This document shows positions 15,956-24,819 of a stretch of DNA of 64,000 nt, in pieces. Every line of letters begins with the position of its first letter. Position 1 is the first letter of the stretch. Position numbers and translations under genes: made by a program. Below the pieces are notes generated by a model, which made no database searches, was not told where the DNA came from, and saw nothing but the letters and a program-made list of their open reading frames with translations. This stretch comes from Stenotrophomonas pavanii (GTDB lineage Bacteria; Pseudomonadota; Gammaproteobacteria; Xanthomonadales; Xanthomonadaceae), in assembly GCF_900101175.1 (NCBI RefSeq), contig NZ_FNFQ01000007.1, forward strand, positions 1-64,000, given 5' to 3'.

Positions 15956-17025
15956 GCGCGCCCATGGATAGCACCGACGGCAACGCCCCGCTGCGCTGGA
16001 CGCTCACCCGCAATGCGCCGCTGCAGGCACTGAACACCTTCCACGTGCAGGCCAATGCGGAACAGCTGCTGGAACTGCACGATGCCGCGCTGCTGCCGGA
16101 CGTGCTGGCACTGCCCGAGGTGGCCAACGGCCCGCTGCTGGTGCTGGGCAGCGGCAGCAACGTCCTGATCGCCGAGGACCTGCCGGGCACCGTGCTGGTG
16201 TTCGGCAACCGCGACATCAGTTTCCTTGAACACCGCGCCGACCATGCCGTGATCCGCGCCGGCGCCGGCGTGCCCTGGCATGGCCTGGTGATGTGGTCGC
16301 TGCAGGAAGGCCTGTCCGGCCTGGAAAACCTGGCGCTGATTCCCGGCACCGCCGGTGCCGCACCGATCCAGAACATCGGCGCCTATGGCGCGCAGGTGGG
16401 CGAGTTCATCCAGGCGGTCGAAGCCTGGGACTGCCAGGATCAGGCCTGGGTGCGGCTGGACAACGAGCAGTGCCGCTTCGCTTACCGCGACAGCGTGTTC
16501 AAGCAGCAGCCCGACCGCTACCTGATCACCGCCATCGAACTGAAGCTGCCGCTGCTGCACGACCTGCGCATGGACTATGCCGGCATCCGCGAGGAACTGC
16601 AGGCACAGGGCGTGGAACTTCCCAGCGCCGTGGACGTGGCCAATGCGGTGATCGCGATCCGCCGCCGCAAGCTGCCCGACCCGGAGGTACTGGGCAACGC
16701 CGGCAGTTTCTTCAAGAACCCGGTGCTGCCGCTGGAACAGGTCGACGTGCTGCTGCAGCACTTCCCCGACCTGCCTGTGTTCCCGGCCGAGCAGGACGAC
16801 AGGCGCAAGGTCTCTGCGGCCTGGATGATCGAATCCTGTGGCTGGAAGGGCTTCCGCGAGGGTGATGCCGGCGTGGCTCCGAGCCACGCGCTGGTGCTGG
16901 TCAACCACGGCAATGCCAGCGGCGCTGAACTGCTGGCGCTGGCGCGCCGCATCTCGGCCTCGGTGCTGGAAAAGTTCGGCGTGCCGATCGAACCGGAGCC
17001 CCGCCTGCTCGGCGCACAGTGGTGA
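15952..17025 (+). CDS. murB: UDP-N-acetylmuramate dehydrogenase
   Basis: Reduces UDP-GlcNAc-enolpyruvate to UDP-MurNAc in peptidoglycan synthesis. FAD-binding type N-terminal domain ([28 protein letters not shown]), YRDSVFK, and the proton-donating Ser in [10 protein letters not shown]. The layout is the type I (E. coli-like) enzyme. The start is uncertain: GTG 15952 overlaps the pyrD stop, giving 357 residues, and ATG 15964 would give 353. Its stop overlaps the next gene start (GTGA), so pyrD-murB-transporter is a coupled run. Confidence 0.92.
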   Translation: MSAPMDSTDGNAPLRWTLTRNAPLQALNTFHVQANAEQLLELHDAALLPDVLALPEVANGPLLVLGSGSNVLIAEDLPGTVLVFGNRDISFLEHRADHAVIRAGAGVPWHGLVMWSLQEGLSGLENLALIPGTAGAAPIQNIGAYGAQVGEFIQAVEAWDCQDQAWVRLDNEQCRFAYRDSVFKQQPDRYLITAIELKLPLLHDLRMDYAGIREELQAQGVELPSAVDVANAVIAIRRRKLPDPEVLGNAGSFFKNPVLPLEQVDVLLQHFPDLPVFPAEQDDRRKVSAAWMIESCGWKGFREGDAGVAPSHALVLVNHGNASGAELLALARRISASVLEKFGVPIEPEPRLLGAQW

Positions 17026-17945
17026 ACAGCCCCGCCCTTTCCCCTGGCGCCACCCCGATGCGGGCGGCGCTGCTGATGCTCGGCAGCACGATGGCATTTG
17101 GCCTGATGGCGGTGGCCATCCGCTATGCCACCCGTTACGTGCCGACGCAGGAAGTGGCGTTCTTCCGCAATGCCTTTGGCCTGCTGGCCCTGCTGCCGAT
17201 GCTGCTGCGGCCGGGCCGCGCGCCCTTGAAGACGCAGCAGCTGACACGCTATTTCGTGCGCAGTGCAATCGGCCTGGGCTCGATGCTGTGCGCGTTCTGG
17301 GCGCTGGGCCACCTGCCGTTGGCGCAGGCGGTTTCGCTCTCCTATTCCACGCCGCTGTTCGTCACCATCGCCGCCGTGCTGTGGCTGGGCGAAACCGTGC
17401 GCGTGCGCCGTTGGGCGGCAGTGGTGGTGGGTTTCATCGGCGTGCTGGTGATCGTGCGCCCCGGCACGGCCGGCTTCACCGCCGGCAGCCTGGTGGCGGT
17501 CGCCGCCGCGGTGCTCAGCTCGCTGGTGGCGATCCAGATCAAGCAACTCACCCGCGTCGACAGCGCCGATACCGTGGTGCTCTACACGTACGTCTTCTGG
17601 GTCCCCCTGTCGCTGGTCCCGGCGTTGTTCGTCTGGGTCTGGCCGACCGGGTTGGCCTGGCTGTGGCTGCTGGCCACCGGCGTGCTCGGCACCGTCGGCC
17701 AACTGCTGTGGACCCGGGCGCTGCGGCTGGGCGAAGTCTCGGCGCTGACACCGATCAGTTTCCTGCAGCTGCCCCTGGTGACGCTGTGCGGCTGGCTGTT
17801 GTTCAACGAAAGCGTGGACCGCTGGACGATCATCGGCGCCGGCATCATCCTGGCCTCCAACGCCTACATCGCCCATCGCGAAGCCGTGCTGTCGCGCCGC
17901 GCCGCAAGTGCGGCCGCCTCAGCAGCGGCCAAGCCTGCAGAATGA
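17022..17945 (+). CDS. EamA/DMT-family transporter
   Basis: A 307-residue protein with about ten transmembrane helices in two EamA repeats (the second begins near [20 protein letters not shown]). Drug/metabolite transporters of this type export metabolites or amino acids; the substrate is unknown. GTG 17022 overlaps the murB stop. A REP array follows immediately. Confidence 0.8.
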   Translation: MNSPALSPGATPMRAALLMLGSTMAFGLMAVAIRYATRYVPTQEVAFFRNAFGLLALLPMLLRPGRAPLKTQQLTRYFVRSAIGLGSMLCAFWALGHLPLAQAVSLSYSTPLFVTIAAVLWLGETVRVRRWAAVVVGFIGVLVIVRPGTAGFTAGSLVAVAAAVLSSLVAIQIKQLTRVDSADTVVLYTYVFWVPLSLVPALFVWVWPTGLAWLWLLATGVLGTVGQLLWTRALRLGEVSALTPISFLQLPLVTLCGWLLFNESVDRWTIIGAGIILASNAYIAHREAVLSRRAASAAASAAAKPAE

Positions 17946-17967
17946 AAACCACCTGCACGGACCATGG

Positions 17968-18180
17968 GTAGAGTCGACTGTCAGTCGACTGCTCTACGAT
18001 TGGGAACAGGCCAAGCCCGCGCTGCGCGCGGTAGAGTCGACTGTCAGTCGACTGCTCTTCGTCTGGAACAGGCAAACCCCGCGCTGCGCGCGGTAGAGTC
18101 GACTGTTAGTCGACTGCTCTTCGTCTGGAACAGGCAAAGCCCGCGCTGCGCGCGGTAGTCGACTAACAGTCGACTCTACC
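17968..18180. repeat. Array of four GTAG-type REP palindromes
   Basis: Three direct copies of GTAGAGTCGACTG[T/T]CAGTCGACTGCTC-like palindromes (17968, 18031, 18092) at a 61-63 bp period, separated by GGAACAGGCAAACCCCGCG-type spacers, and a fourth in inverse orientation (18157-18180). They match the GTAG tetranucleotide plus stem-loop plan of the REP elements of S. maltophilia (SMAG). Confidence 0.8.
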
Positions 18181-18209
18181 CGGGGGCGATCCTGGTAACA
18201 GCCCGGGAA

Positions 18210-19217
18210 CTACCCCAGCGCGCGATACACCCGCTCGGCGGCGTCGAACACGTTGCCCGGCGCGAACTGCTCGCTGAGGAAATGCAGCGATTGCCGGCGC
18301 AACGGCGGCGAACGCTCCTCGCCATCACTGCCCAGCAGCACCTGCTGGAACTCGATCAGGTCCTGCAGGATGCGCCAGTGCCGGTACCAGGCAATCCAGC
18401 GCGGATCACCGCGGTCGCTGCCATAGCCCTCCTCGAATCCCAACGGGTTCTCGCGACCCCAGCGCCCGCCAACCGCGCCGCCGATGAACATCAGGTCGCG
18501 CTCGCGCGGTGCCAGCGACAGGCCATCCCAGTCGATCAGGTGCAGGCCACCGTCGTTGCCCATCAGCAGGTTGCCGGCATGCAGGTCGGTATGGCACAGG
18601 TGCAGCCCCCTCGGCACGCCCTGCAACGCCGCATGCAGCTGCACGGCCTGCGCATGCAACGCGGCGATGCGTGCGTGCTGCTGGTCCCAGACCGACACGA
18701 ACGCACGGCCCAGTCCGTCCTTGGCGGCCGCCAGGCCCTCGCCAGCCAGCCACTGGCCCACCGTATCAAGCGCCGCGGTTTCCATCCGCGCGCTTGGCAG
18801 CGCCTCCTGCAGCTGCAGCGGCGGGCGGGCCTCGTGCAGACGACGCAGCACTTCACCCAGCCGTTGCCACTGCGTGCGGCTCAACGCCGCCTCGAAGCCG
18901 GACTGGCCTTCCACATAGGGAAACAGGGTGAACTGCAGGCCCCAGCGCTGAACCGAAGCGCCACCGGTCAGTGCCGGCCAGGGTGCGACGATTTCCTCGA
19001 TGCCCAGCGTGCCGCGCAGCCAGTGCAGGGTATCCCAGACGGCAGGGTCGACCTGGTAGCTGCGGCATTTCAACCACCATTGCCCACGCCGTGCATCGAT
19101 GCGATACACGCTTGCGTTGGCGTCGGCGCCAACCGGGCGTGGCACCACGGCCGTGGCGGTGATGCCATAGGACTGCAGGAGGACTTCGCCGAGGTGCTGC
19201 GCCGAAGCGGATGACAT
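18210..19217 (-). CDS. Aminoglycoside phosphotransferase-fold kinase, possibly APH(9)-like
   Basis: A 335-residue protein with the APH kinase core. The ATP-binding Lys is in WWLKCRS, the Brenner motif with catalytic Asp is HTDLHAGNLL, and the metal-binding Asp is in LIDWDGLSLAP. The length and the order of these motifs resemble spectinomycin phosphotransferase APH(9), but related kinases act on choline, homoserine or other small molecules, so resistance is only a possibility. It ends just beside the REP array and is convergent with the transporter. Confidence 0.65.
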   Translation of the reverse strand: MSSASAQHLGEVLLQSYGITATAVVPRPVGADANASVYRIDARRGQWWLKCRSYQVDPAVWDTLHWLRGTLGIEEIVAPWPALTGGASVQRWGLQFTLFPYVEGQSGFEAALSRTQWQRLGEVLRRLHEARPPLQLQEALPSARMETAALDTVGQWLAGEGLAAAKDGLGRAFVSVWDQQHARIAALHAQAVQLHAALQGVPRGLHLCHTDLHAGNLLMGNDGGLHLIDWDGLSLAPRERDLMFIGGAVGGRWGRENPLGFEEGYGSDRGDPRWIAWYRHWRILQDLIEFQQVLLGSDGEERSPPLRRQSLHFLSEQFAPGNVFDAAERVYRALG

Positions 19218-19316
19218 GGATGCAAGCGGAAAGTGTTACCTGCCGCCACTATCGCAGATGCGCAGGCCGCGACACAGACATGTCCGTCACAACATCACGC
19301 CTGCGCGACCAAAGTG

Positions 19317-20351
19317 CTAGCCGGCGACGCGCCGCATCACCGCTTCCAGTGGCCCCCGCGCGAACCGCAACGACCACAGCCACGCGGCGGCCGTGGCCAG
19401 CATCAGGAACAGCAGCGCGCACCACAGCACCGCCGGCAATGACGCGCGGCCATCGAGCACGCCCAATCCTTCCAGCGCCCCCATGCCCAGCAGGATGTGG
19501 CCGACGTACAGGCTGAGTGTCATCCGCCCTGCCGCAGTGAGCGGCGCCCGCCAATTCCCGGGATACCGGCGGCTGACCCACAGGCACGCGGCGATCACAC
19601 TGCAGGCCGCGCCCGAACCGGTCAGCACGTAGGCCGGTCCCGGCGGCATCGGCTGCGTTCCCAGCCACACCTGCCAGGGCGTTCCCAGCGCAAGGTGCTG
19701 CACGCCCTGGCCGGCGCCGATCAGCAGCACGCCCAGCAGCAGCAAGGCACGCTGCACGCGCGGCTGTGACAACTGCAGGCGCGCCAGCAGCATGCCCAGC
19801 AGGAAGAAGCACATCCACGGCAGCAGGGGATGGAAGCCGTTGAACAGCAGGTTGCGCGCGGCACCCGGCCACTGCCAGAGACCGGTGTACTCCAGCGTCT
19901 GCCAGTTCCAGCCCTGGCTGTAGTCCCAATGCAGCAGTGCCCAGAACGAACCGGCCGCCAGGCCCACGATGCTGGCCAGCAGCGCCCGTGGCGACGCACG
20001 CAGCCACAGCACCGCCAGCGCGAAATACACCGCGTAGTAGTGCAGGATGTCGGCCGGGAACAGGGTCAGGTTGAGCAGGCCCAGCACCAGCAGAAACAGC
20101 GCGCGCCGCCAGGTCTGCACGCAGGCCTGCCTCCGGCCCAAGCGCTGCGTGGCCAGTACCAGGCCAAGCCCGGCCAGGGTGACGAAGGTCGCCGAAGCCT
20201 TGCCTTCCAGCAGATGGAAGAAGCCGGCCAGCCAACCCGCGCGCTCGGCAGGTACGGCCATCGCCAGGCGGAAGTTGACCAGCACCATGCCGGCCAATGC
20301 GAAGTAGCGCGCCAGGTCCAGGCCGTGCAGCCGCCGATCATCGGCGCTCAT
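19317..20351 (-). CDS. DUF418/YeiB-like multispanning membrane protein
   Basis: A 344-residue protein with about nine or ten transmembrane helices. The opening HGLDLARYFALAGMVLVNF (D-x-x-R in the first helix) is typical of the YeiB/acyltransferase-like membrane family, and the C-terminal third matches the DUF418 pattern. Its ATG overlaps the stop of the TetR gene upstream (4 bases), so the regulator and this gene form a two-gene operon. Substrate unknown. Confidence 0.65.
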   Translation of the reverse strand: MSADDRRLHGLDLARYFALAGMVLVNFRLAMAVPAERAGWLAGFFHLLEGKASATFVTLAGLGLVLATQRLGRRQACVQTWRRALFLLVLGLLNLTLFPADILHYYAVYFALAVLWLRASPRALLASIVGLAAGSFWALLHWDYSQGWNWQTLEYTGLWQWPGAARNLLFNGFHPLLPWMCFFLLGMLLARLQLSQPRVQRALLLLGVLLIGAGQGVQHLALGTPWQVWLGTQPMPPGPAYVLTGSGAACSVIAACLWVSRRYPGNWRAPLTAAGRMTLSLYVGHILLGMGALEGLGVLDGRASLPAVLWCALLFLMLATAAAWLWSLRFARGPLEAVMRRVAG

Positions 20352-20938
20352 GCACGTGATCCCAGCAACCGTGTTAGCAGCTCGAGATCCAGCGCGGCGT
20401 TCTCCGCGTTACCGGCTTCACCCAGGCCCTGGCGCAGCGCATCGCTTTCGATGGCATCCAGCAACACCTGCGCCTGCAGTGCCGGGGCCAGCGCAGGGCG
20501 CCGCCGCTCGCGCCGCGCAATGCCCTGCAGTGCATCGCCCAGCACCTGTTGAAGCTGCCTGCGGTTGGCGGCGAAGGCCTCGGCTACGGCGGGGTTGCGT
20601 GCACTCTCGGCCAGCACCTCGGCCGCGAGCGTTGCCCACTCCGGTTGCCGGCACAACGCATGGAAGTCCTGCAGGAACGCCAGCACCTGCGCGCGCTCGC
20701 CGTCGGCCGCCGCCAGCCGCTGCAGCATCGGGGCCAGTTCCTCGCTTTCGGCCGCGGCCACCGCAAGGATGATCGCCTCCTTGCCCGGGAAATGGTTGTA
20801 GAGATTGCCCAGGCTGACACCGGCCGCCTGCGCGATGTCGCGCATGCTGGTCTGGTGGAAGCCCTTGGCCAGGAAACACTGCAGGGCCGCCTGCAGGATC
20901 AGGGTCACGCGCTGCTCATTGCGGTCGATTCGGCTCAT
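20348..20938 (-). CDS. TetR-family regulator
   Basis: A 196-residue regulator. The N-terminal HTH (about 25-50) reads FHQTSMRDIAQAAGVSLGNLYNHFPGKE. ATG 20938 is chosen because the family starts just before the HTH. The palindrome ACGAACGTTCGT (20953-20964), 14 bases upstream, is the likely self-operator. It overlaps the downstream DUF418-type gene, which is the natural target. Confidence 0.8.
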   Translation of the reverse strand: MSRIDRNEQRVTLILQAALQCFLAKGFHQTSMRDIAQAAGVSLGNLYNHFPGKEAIILAVAAAESEELAPMLQRLAAADGERAQVLAFLQDFHALCRQPEWATLAAEVLAESARNPAVAEAFAANRRQLQQVLGDALQGIARRERRRPALAPALQAQVLLDAIESDALRQGLGEAGNAENAALDLELLTRLLGSRA

Positions 20939-20950
20939 GCCACACATGGT

Positions 20951-20966
20951 GAACGAACGTTCGTCC
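20951..20966. promoter_or_regulatory. TetR-type operator (ACGAACGTTCGT)
   Basis: A perfect 12-bp palindrome at 20953-20964, 14 bases upstream of the TetR start codon. Inserted palindromes of the form GAACGAACGTTCGT are common TetR operators. Confidence 0.6.
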
Positions 20967-21035
20967 ATTTTGAAGAATGGAGAAGTCCGTCGGCAGGGCA
21001 GCATTCAGCCCTGCCCTGCGCTGCCCGGCGCGGTT

Positions 21036-21884
21036 TCAGAAGAACTCGTCGAGAAGACGGTAGAACGCCAGCCGCCGTTCGTCGGGCACAACGCCATAAC
21101 TGCGGAACAGCGACGCGACCCACCGGGTGTCGCCGAAGTTGTGGACCAGGCTGCGCGCGGCCAACGCCAGATCCTGGTAGCGATCGGCCACGCCCAGCCG
21201 GCCACAGTCAATGAAACCGCTGAAACGCCCCTCGACGGCCAGCAGGTTCGGCAGGCAGGCATCGCCATGGCTGACCACCAGATCCTCGTGATCAGGCCGG
21301 GTAGCGCGCAGTTCGGCGAAGACCTGCTGTGCGCTCTGCCCCAGGCGCTCGTCATCGAAGTCATCGGCGTCGACCCGGCCCGCCTCGACACGTGCCTGTG
21401 CGGCCTGAAGCCGCGAAGCCAGCCGCTGGTCGAACGGACAGGCCGCCACCGGCAGGGCATGCAGGCCCCGCAGCGCGTCGGCCAGCAGTTGCACCCGGTA
21501 CTGGGGTGCGAGCGCCGGCGACGAGGCCAGATCGTGGCCGGGCAACGCACTCATCAGCAGCCAGCGGCGCCCTTCCTCCTCGGCGGTAGCGATCACCGTC
21601 GGCGCCGGCTGGCCCTGCGCCTGCAGCCAGCGCAGGCGCGCGATCTCGTCGCCCAGCTCACTGAAGGCGTCGATCACTTCCGATTTCAGGAAGGCATCGG
21701 CCTGCCCCGGACGATGCACGCGGGCAACGTCCGCACGCGATACGCCGATCGACTGCCGCTCGATGCGCGCATCGGCCAGTGCTTCCTGCCAGGCGTGAGG
21801 CAGGGGCATGCCCTCCATGCGTGCGCGGGGTGCTTCCATGCCAGGGGACGCCTGTAACCGATGACTGCATGGATTCTCGCTCAT
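21036..21884 (-). CDS. aph(3')-IIc: Aminoglycoside 3'-phosphotransferase, APH(3')-II family
   Basis: A 282-residue kanamycin-type kinase. The catalytic loop HGDACLPNLL, the following SGFIDCGRLGVADRYQDLAL and the C-terminus FYRLLDEFF match the APH(3')-II signature almost residue for residue. S. maltophilia carries a chromosomal member called APH(3')-IIc; the symbol rests on that knowledge. ATG 21884 is chosen because GGGAGG lies 8 bases upstream; an internal ATG at 21839 would give 267 residues, the usual length. Transcribed alone. Confidence 0.85.
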   Translation of the reverse strand: MSENPCSHRLQASPGMEAPRARMEGMPLPHAWQEALADARIERQSIGVSRADVARVHRPGQADAFLKSEVIDAFSELGDEIARLRWLQAQGQPAPTVIATAEEEGRRWLLMSALPGHDLASSPALAPQYRVQLLADALRGLHALPVAACPFDQRLASRLQAAQARVEAGRVDADDFDDERLGQSAQQVFAELRATRPDHEDLVVSHGDACLPNLLAVEGRFSGFIDCGRLGVADRYQDLALAARSLVHNFGDTRWVASLFRSYGVVPDERRLAFYRLLDEFF

Positions 21885-22161
21885 CCGGCATTCCTCCCGT
21901 CAACAGCAGTGATGCCGGGCAGTCGTCGCTGCAGCAGCGCCCACGGATCCGTCACCGTGGAACGCCGGCGCCGATCGCCCCTGCATTCCCGCAATGTCGC
22001 GCTGAACATGCGCATCGCCGATGCGCTGCGCGAGGGCTTCCGCGATCGCCGGCCCGCGCTACTGACCCCGCCGGCCGCCGCAGGGCATCGTCAGTGGCCG
22101 CGCGCGCGGCCGTGGTTTACCCTGCTCGTCACCGGCCGTCGGTCACAGGCGGGAACCTGCT

Positions 22162-24108
22162 ATGGATGCGCTTTCACGGGTCTCGGCCCAGGTCCTGGAC
22201 AGTGCCCTGCCCAGCCTGCCGCTGTACCTGCTGCAGGCCACCGCGGTGATCGGCATGATCGGCGTGCTGCTGATCGCCACCCGTCGCGCCGGGCACGCCA
22301 TCGAGGGCCGTCGCCTGTATGTCGGCGTGACGCTGGGGCTGATCTACCTGTTCAATTCCTGGTTCGTGGCCGGTTACACCCAGGGCGTGGTCAAGCTGCA
22401 CCTTGGCTTCGACATCCTGCTGGTCAGTGGCCTGCTCGGCGGGTGGCGCGGTGGTCTGGCCTGCCTGGCGGCTGCCGTGCTGGCCCGCTACCAGTTTGTC
22501 GGCACCCAGTTCTTCCTGCCCGCCAGCCTGGAGGCCGCGCTGCAGATGATCACCGGTGTCTGGCTGCGCAGGCGCCTGCACCCGCGCATGCTCAACGAGC
22601 TGTCGCTGCGCATGATCCTGCGGGCGTGGTCGGCGCGCATCGCCGCGACCGCGGTGGGGCTGGCACTGGGCGTGGCGATCATCGGCGCCGACCAGCTGCC
22701 GGTGGCCGAACTGGCGATCCAGCGCGTACTGGCACTGCCGGTCTCGCTGCTGGTGCTGGGCGCTGTGTTCGCGCTGGTCTACAACGACGCCCAGATCGAC
22801 GCGCAGCGCCAGCGCGAGCAGGCCTGGTTGCGCATCGACCCGATCAGTGGCCTGCCCAACATGCGCGCGCTGGGCGAACGGCTGCAGGACTTCTGGTGCG
22901 GCAACGACGGCCTCGGCAAGGCCTGCCTGGTCGTGGTCGAGATGGGCAACCTGCGCGATCTGCGCCTGCGCTACGGCCCACTGCAGGACAACGGGCTATG
23001 GCATCGCGATACGGCGGCGGACATCCATCGGTTGCTGCCATCGCTTCGCGCCGATGCCTTGGAGATCTATCAGTTCGGTGACGCGGCGCTGGCCCTGCTG
23101 GTGCGCGGCATGTCGTTGGCCGAGCTGCGCAGCCAGGCCCATGTCACCGCGTTGGCCTGCAATCTCACTGAGCGCGTCAGCCGCGACTGGCCGGGCTTCC
23201 GGCCGCTGTTCCGCTGCGCCGTGGTCGAGCTGAAGCCTCCGGCCAACGCCGATGAAGGCCACTTGCCGTTGCGGGCGATCACGCTGGCGCTGAGCGCGAT
23301 CGAGTCGGGCGTGGTGTTCTTCGATGACCCGATCCAGCGCGACAGCGAAATCGATGCCTTGATCGAGGTCGCGCTCGAACGCTGGCTGCGCCAGGGGGAT
23401 GCACCGCTGAGCTACCAGCCCAAGCATCGCCTGCGCGACCGGCGGCTGGTCGGTGCCGAGGCACTGCTGCGCATGCGCGATGGCGAGGGCCGGCCGATCA
23501 CACCGATGCGGGTGATCTCGCTGCTGCGCCGGCAGGGCCGGCTGGCCGACCTGGAATGGGCCACGCTGCAGTCGGCGGTGCACTTCCTGCAGTTCTGCCG
23601 GCAGGATGGCGCTTCACTGACCATCGCGGTCAATGTCTCTGCCGAATCGCTGCGCCTGCCCGGATTCGGCCTGCGCCTGCACGAGCTGCTGCAACTGCAC
23701 GACATCCCCGGTGCGATGCTGCGCCTGGAAATCGTCGAATGGACCGAGATCGTCGAGCGCGACGTGGTCGATGCCAACATCGCACAATTGCTGGCGGCCG
23801 GGGTCACGCTGTCGCTGGATGATTTCGGCGCGGGCTACTCGACCCTGATCCTGCTTTCGCAGCTGGCCATCGCCGAGGTCAAGATCGAGCAGGCGCTGAT
23901 CGCCACGCTGTCCGACGCCAAGTCACAGTCGATCGTGCGCTTCATCGTCGAAGTCGCGCACCGCTGCGGCGCGATCGTCGTGGCCGAGGGCACCGAGACC
24001 CTGGCGCAGGAACAGCACCTGCGCGCGCTGGGCGTGGATGTCGGCCAGGGCTATCTGTACTCGGCCGCCCTGCCGGCCGACGAGTTCCGCCGCTTCGCCG
24101 CCGGCTAG
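22162..24108 (+). CDS. Membrane EAL-domain c-di-GMP protein with degenerate GGDEF
   Basis: A 648-residue protein. About six transmembrane helices (residues 15-215, including FNSWFVAGYTQGVVKLHLGF, like 5TM-LYT sensors), then a GGDEF-like domain (about 225-405) in which the GGDEF signature is replaced by FGDAAL, then an EAL domain (about 405-648). EAL motifs: GAEALLR, NVSAESL, EIVEWTEIV, LDDFGAGYS, VKIEQALI, AEGTET, GYLYS. Most metal ligands are present, but the usual Asp of VKID is Glu, so phosphodiesterase activity is uncertain. Its stop shares CTAG with the convergent TetR stop. Confidence 0.8.
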   Translation: MDALSRVSAQVLDSALPSLPLYLLQATAVIGMIGVLLIATRRAGHAIEGRRLYVGVTLGLIYLFNSWFVAGYTQGVVKLHLGFDILLVSGLLGGWRGGLACLAAAVLARYQFVGTQFFLPASLEAALQMITGVWLRRRLHPRMLNELSLRMILRAWSARIAATAVGLALGVAIIGADQLPVAELAIQRVLALPVSLLVLGAVFALVYNDAQIDAQRQREQAWLRIDPISGLPNMRALGERLQDFWCGNDGLGKACLVVVEMGNLRDLRLRYGPLQDNGLWHRDTAADIHRLLPSLRADALEIYQFGDAALALLVRGMSLAELRSQAHVTALACNLTERVSRDWPGFRPLFRCAVVELKPPANADEGHLPLRAITLALSAIESGVVFFDDPIQRDSEIDALIEVALERWLRQGDAPLSYQPKHRLRDRRLVGAEALLRMRDGEGRPITPMRVISLLRRQGRLADLEWATLQSAVHFLQFCRQDGASLTIAVNVSAESLRLPGFGLRLHELLQLHDIPGAMLRLEIVEWTEIVERDVVDANIAQLLAAGVTLSLDDFGAGYSTLILLSQLAIAEVKIEQALIATLSDAKSQSIVRFIVEVAHRCGAIVVAEGTETLAQEQHLRALGVDVGQGYLYSAALPADEFRRFAAG

Positions 24109-24716
24109 GCCGCGTAGAACCCCAGGAACATCGCCACCGCCGACTCGGCCACGCGCGCGCGCTCCTGTTCGTTCAGTGGCGGCTGCCCCATCGTCACCTG
24201 CGGCCAGAACGCGAAGCTCTTCACCAGCCCGTGCAGCTGGTGGCCGGCAAATTCCGGATCGACCTCGCGCAGCCGGCCATCGGCGATTGCCGCGCGGATC
24301 CACGCACTCTCGCCACTTTCCTTCTCGCCCATGCGGCAGACGATGGCCTGCGCACGCTCCGGCGAGTGGATGATCTCGGCCATCGCGACCCGCGCCAGGT
24401 CGATGAAGTTGGCATCGCTGAGCAGGTCCAGCTTCTGCCCCAGCAACTGCAGCAGCTGCCCCTGCAGCGGCTGGTCGGGCCGGTACGGCAGCGCGTCGCT
24501 GGCCACGCTGCGTTCCCACAGCTCCTCCAGGATCATCGAGAACAGCGCTTCCTTGCTCGGGAAGTGGTTGTACACGGTGCGCTTGGAGACGCCCGCCACC
24601 TCGGCGATGCGGTCCATGCTGGTCGCCTCGTAGCCCGACGCACGGAACTCCTCCACCGCAGCGCGCACGATCGCGTCGCGTTTGCGGTCGGTGAGGCGCT
24701 GCGGGGTACGGGACAT
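24105..24716 (-). CDS. TetR/AcrR-family regulator
   Basis: A 203-residue regulator with HTH YEATSMDRIAEVAGVSKRTVYNHF (about 30-53) and a C-terminal AefR-like ligand domain (QLHGLVKSFAFWPQ). The start at ATG 24716 is preferred; an in-frame ATG at 24749 would add 11 residues. It is divergent from the metallo-hydrolase gene, and the palindrome TACACTG-TG-CAGTGTA (24787-24802) between them is the likely shared operator. Confidence 0.8.
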   Translation of the reverse strand: MSRTPQRLTDRKRDAIVRAAVEEFRASGYEATSMDRIAEVAGVSKRTVYNHFPSKEALFSMILEELWERSVASDALPYRPDQPLQGQLLQLLGQKLDLLSDANFIDLARVAMAEIIHSPERAQAIVCRMGEKESGESAWIRAAIADGRLREVDPEFAGHQLHGLVKSFAFWPQVTMGQPPLNEQERARVAESAVAMFLGFYAA

Positions 24717-24786
24717 GGCGGGAACGGATGGCTGAACGGATGCACGCATTTTACACCCGGTAGTGTACTTTTGAAAAACAGGAAAC

Positions 24787-24802
24787 TACACTGTGCAGTG
24801 TA
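24787..24802. promoter_or_regulatory. Shared TetR operator
   Basis: TACACTG (24787-24793), TG, CAGTGTA (24796-24802): a perfect 7-bp inverted repeat. A related half-site (AGTGTAC) lies about 25 bases to the left. It sits 18 bases before the metallo-hydrolase ATG. Confidence 0.65.
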
Positions 24803-24819
24803 CACAGCGGACGTCACCC

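Noticed and set aside
15850..17268. 472-codon minus-strand frame over murB
   Set aside because: Antisense shadow caused by codon bias; murB motifs are complete on the plus strand.
17968..18180. Possible CRISPR array (regular repeats about 62 bp apart)
   Set aside because: The repeats are GTAG-type REP palindromes, the spacers are almost identical, one unit is inverted, and there are no cas genes.
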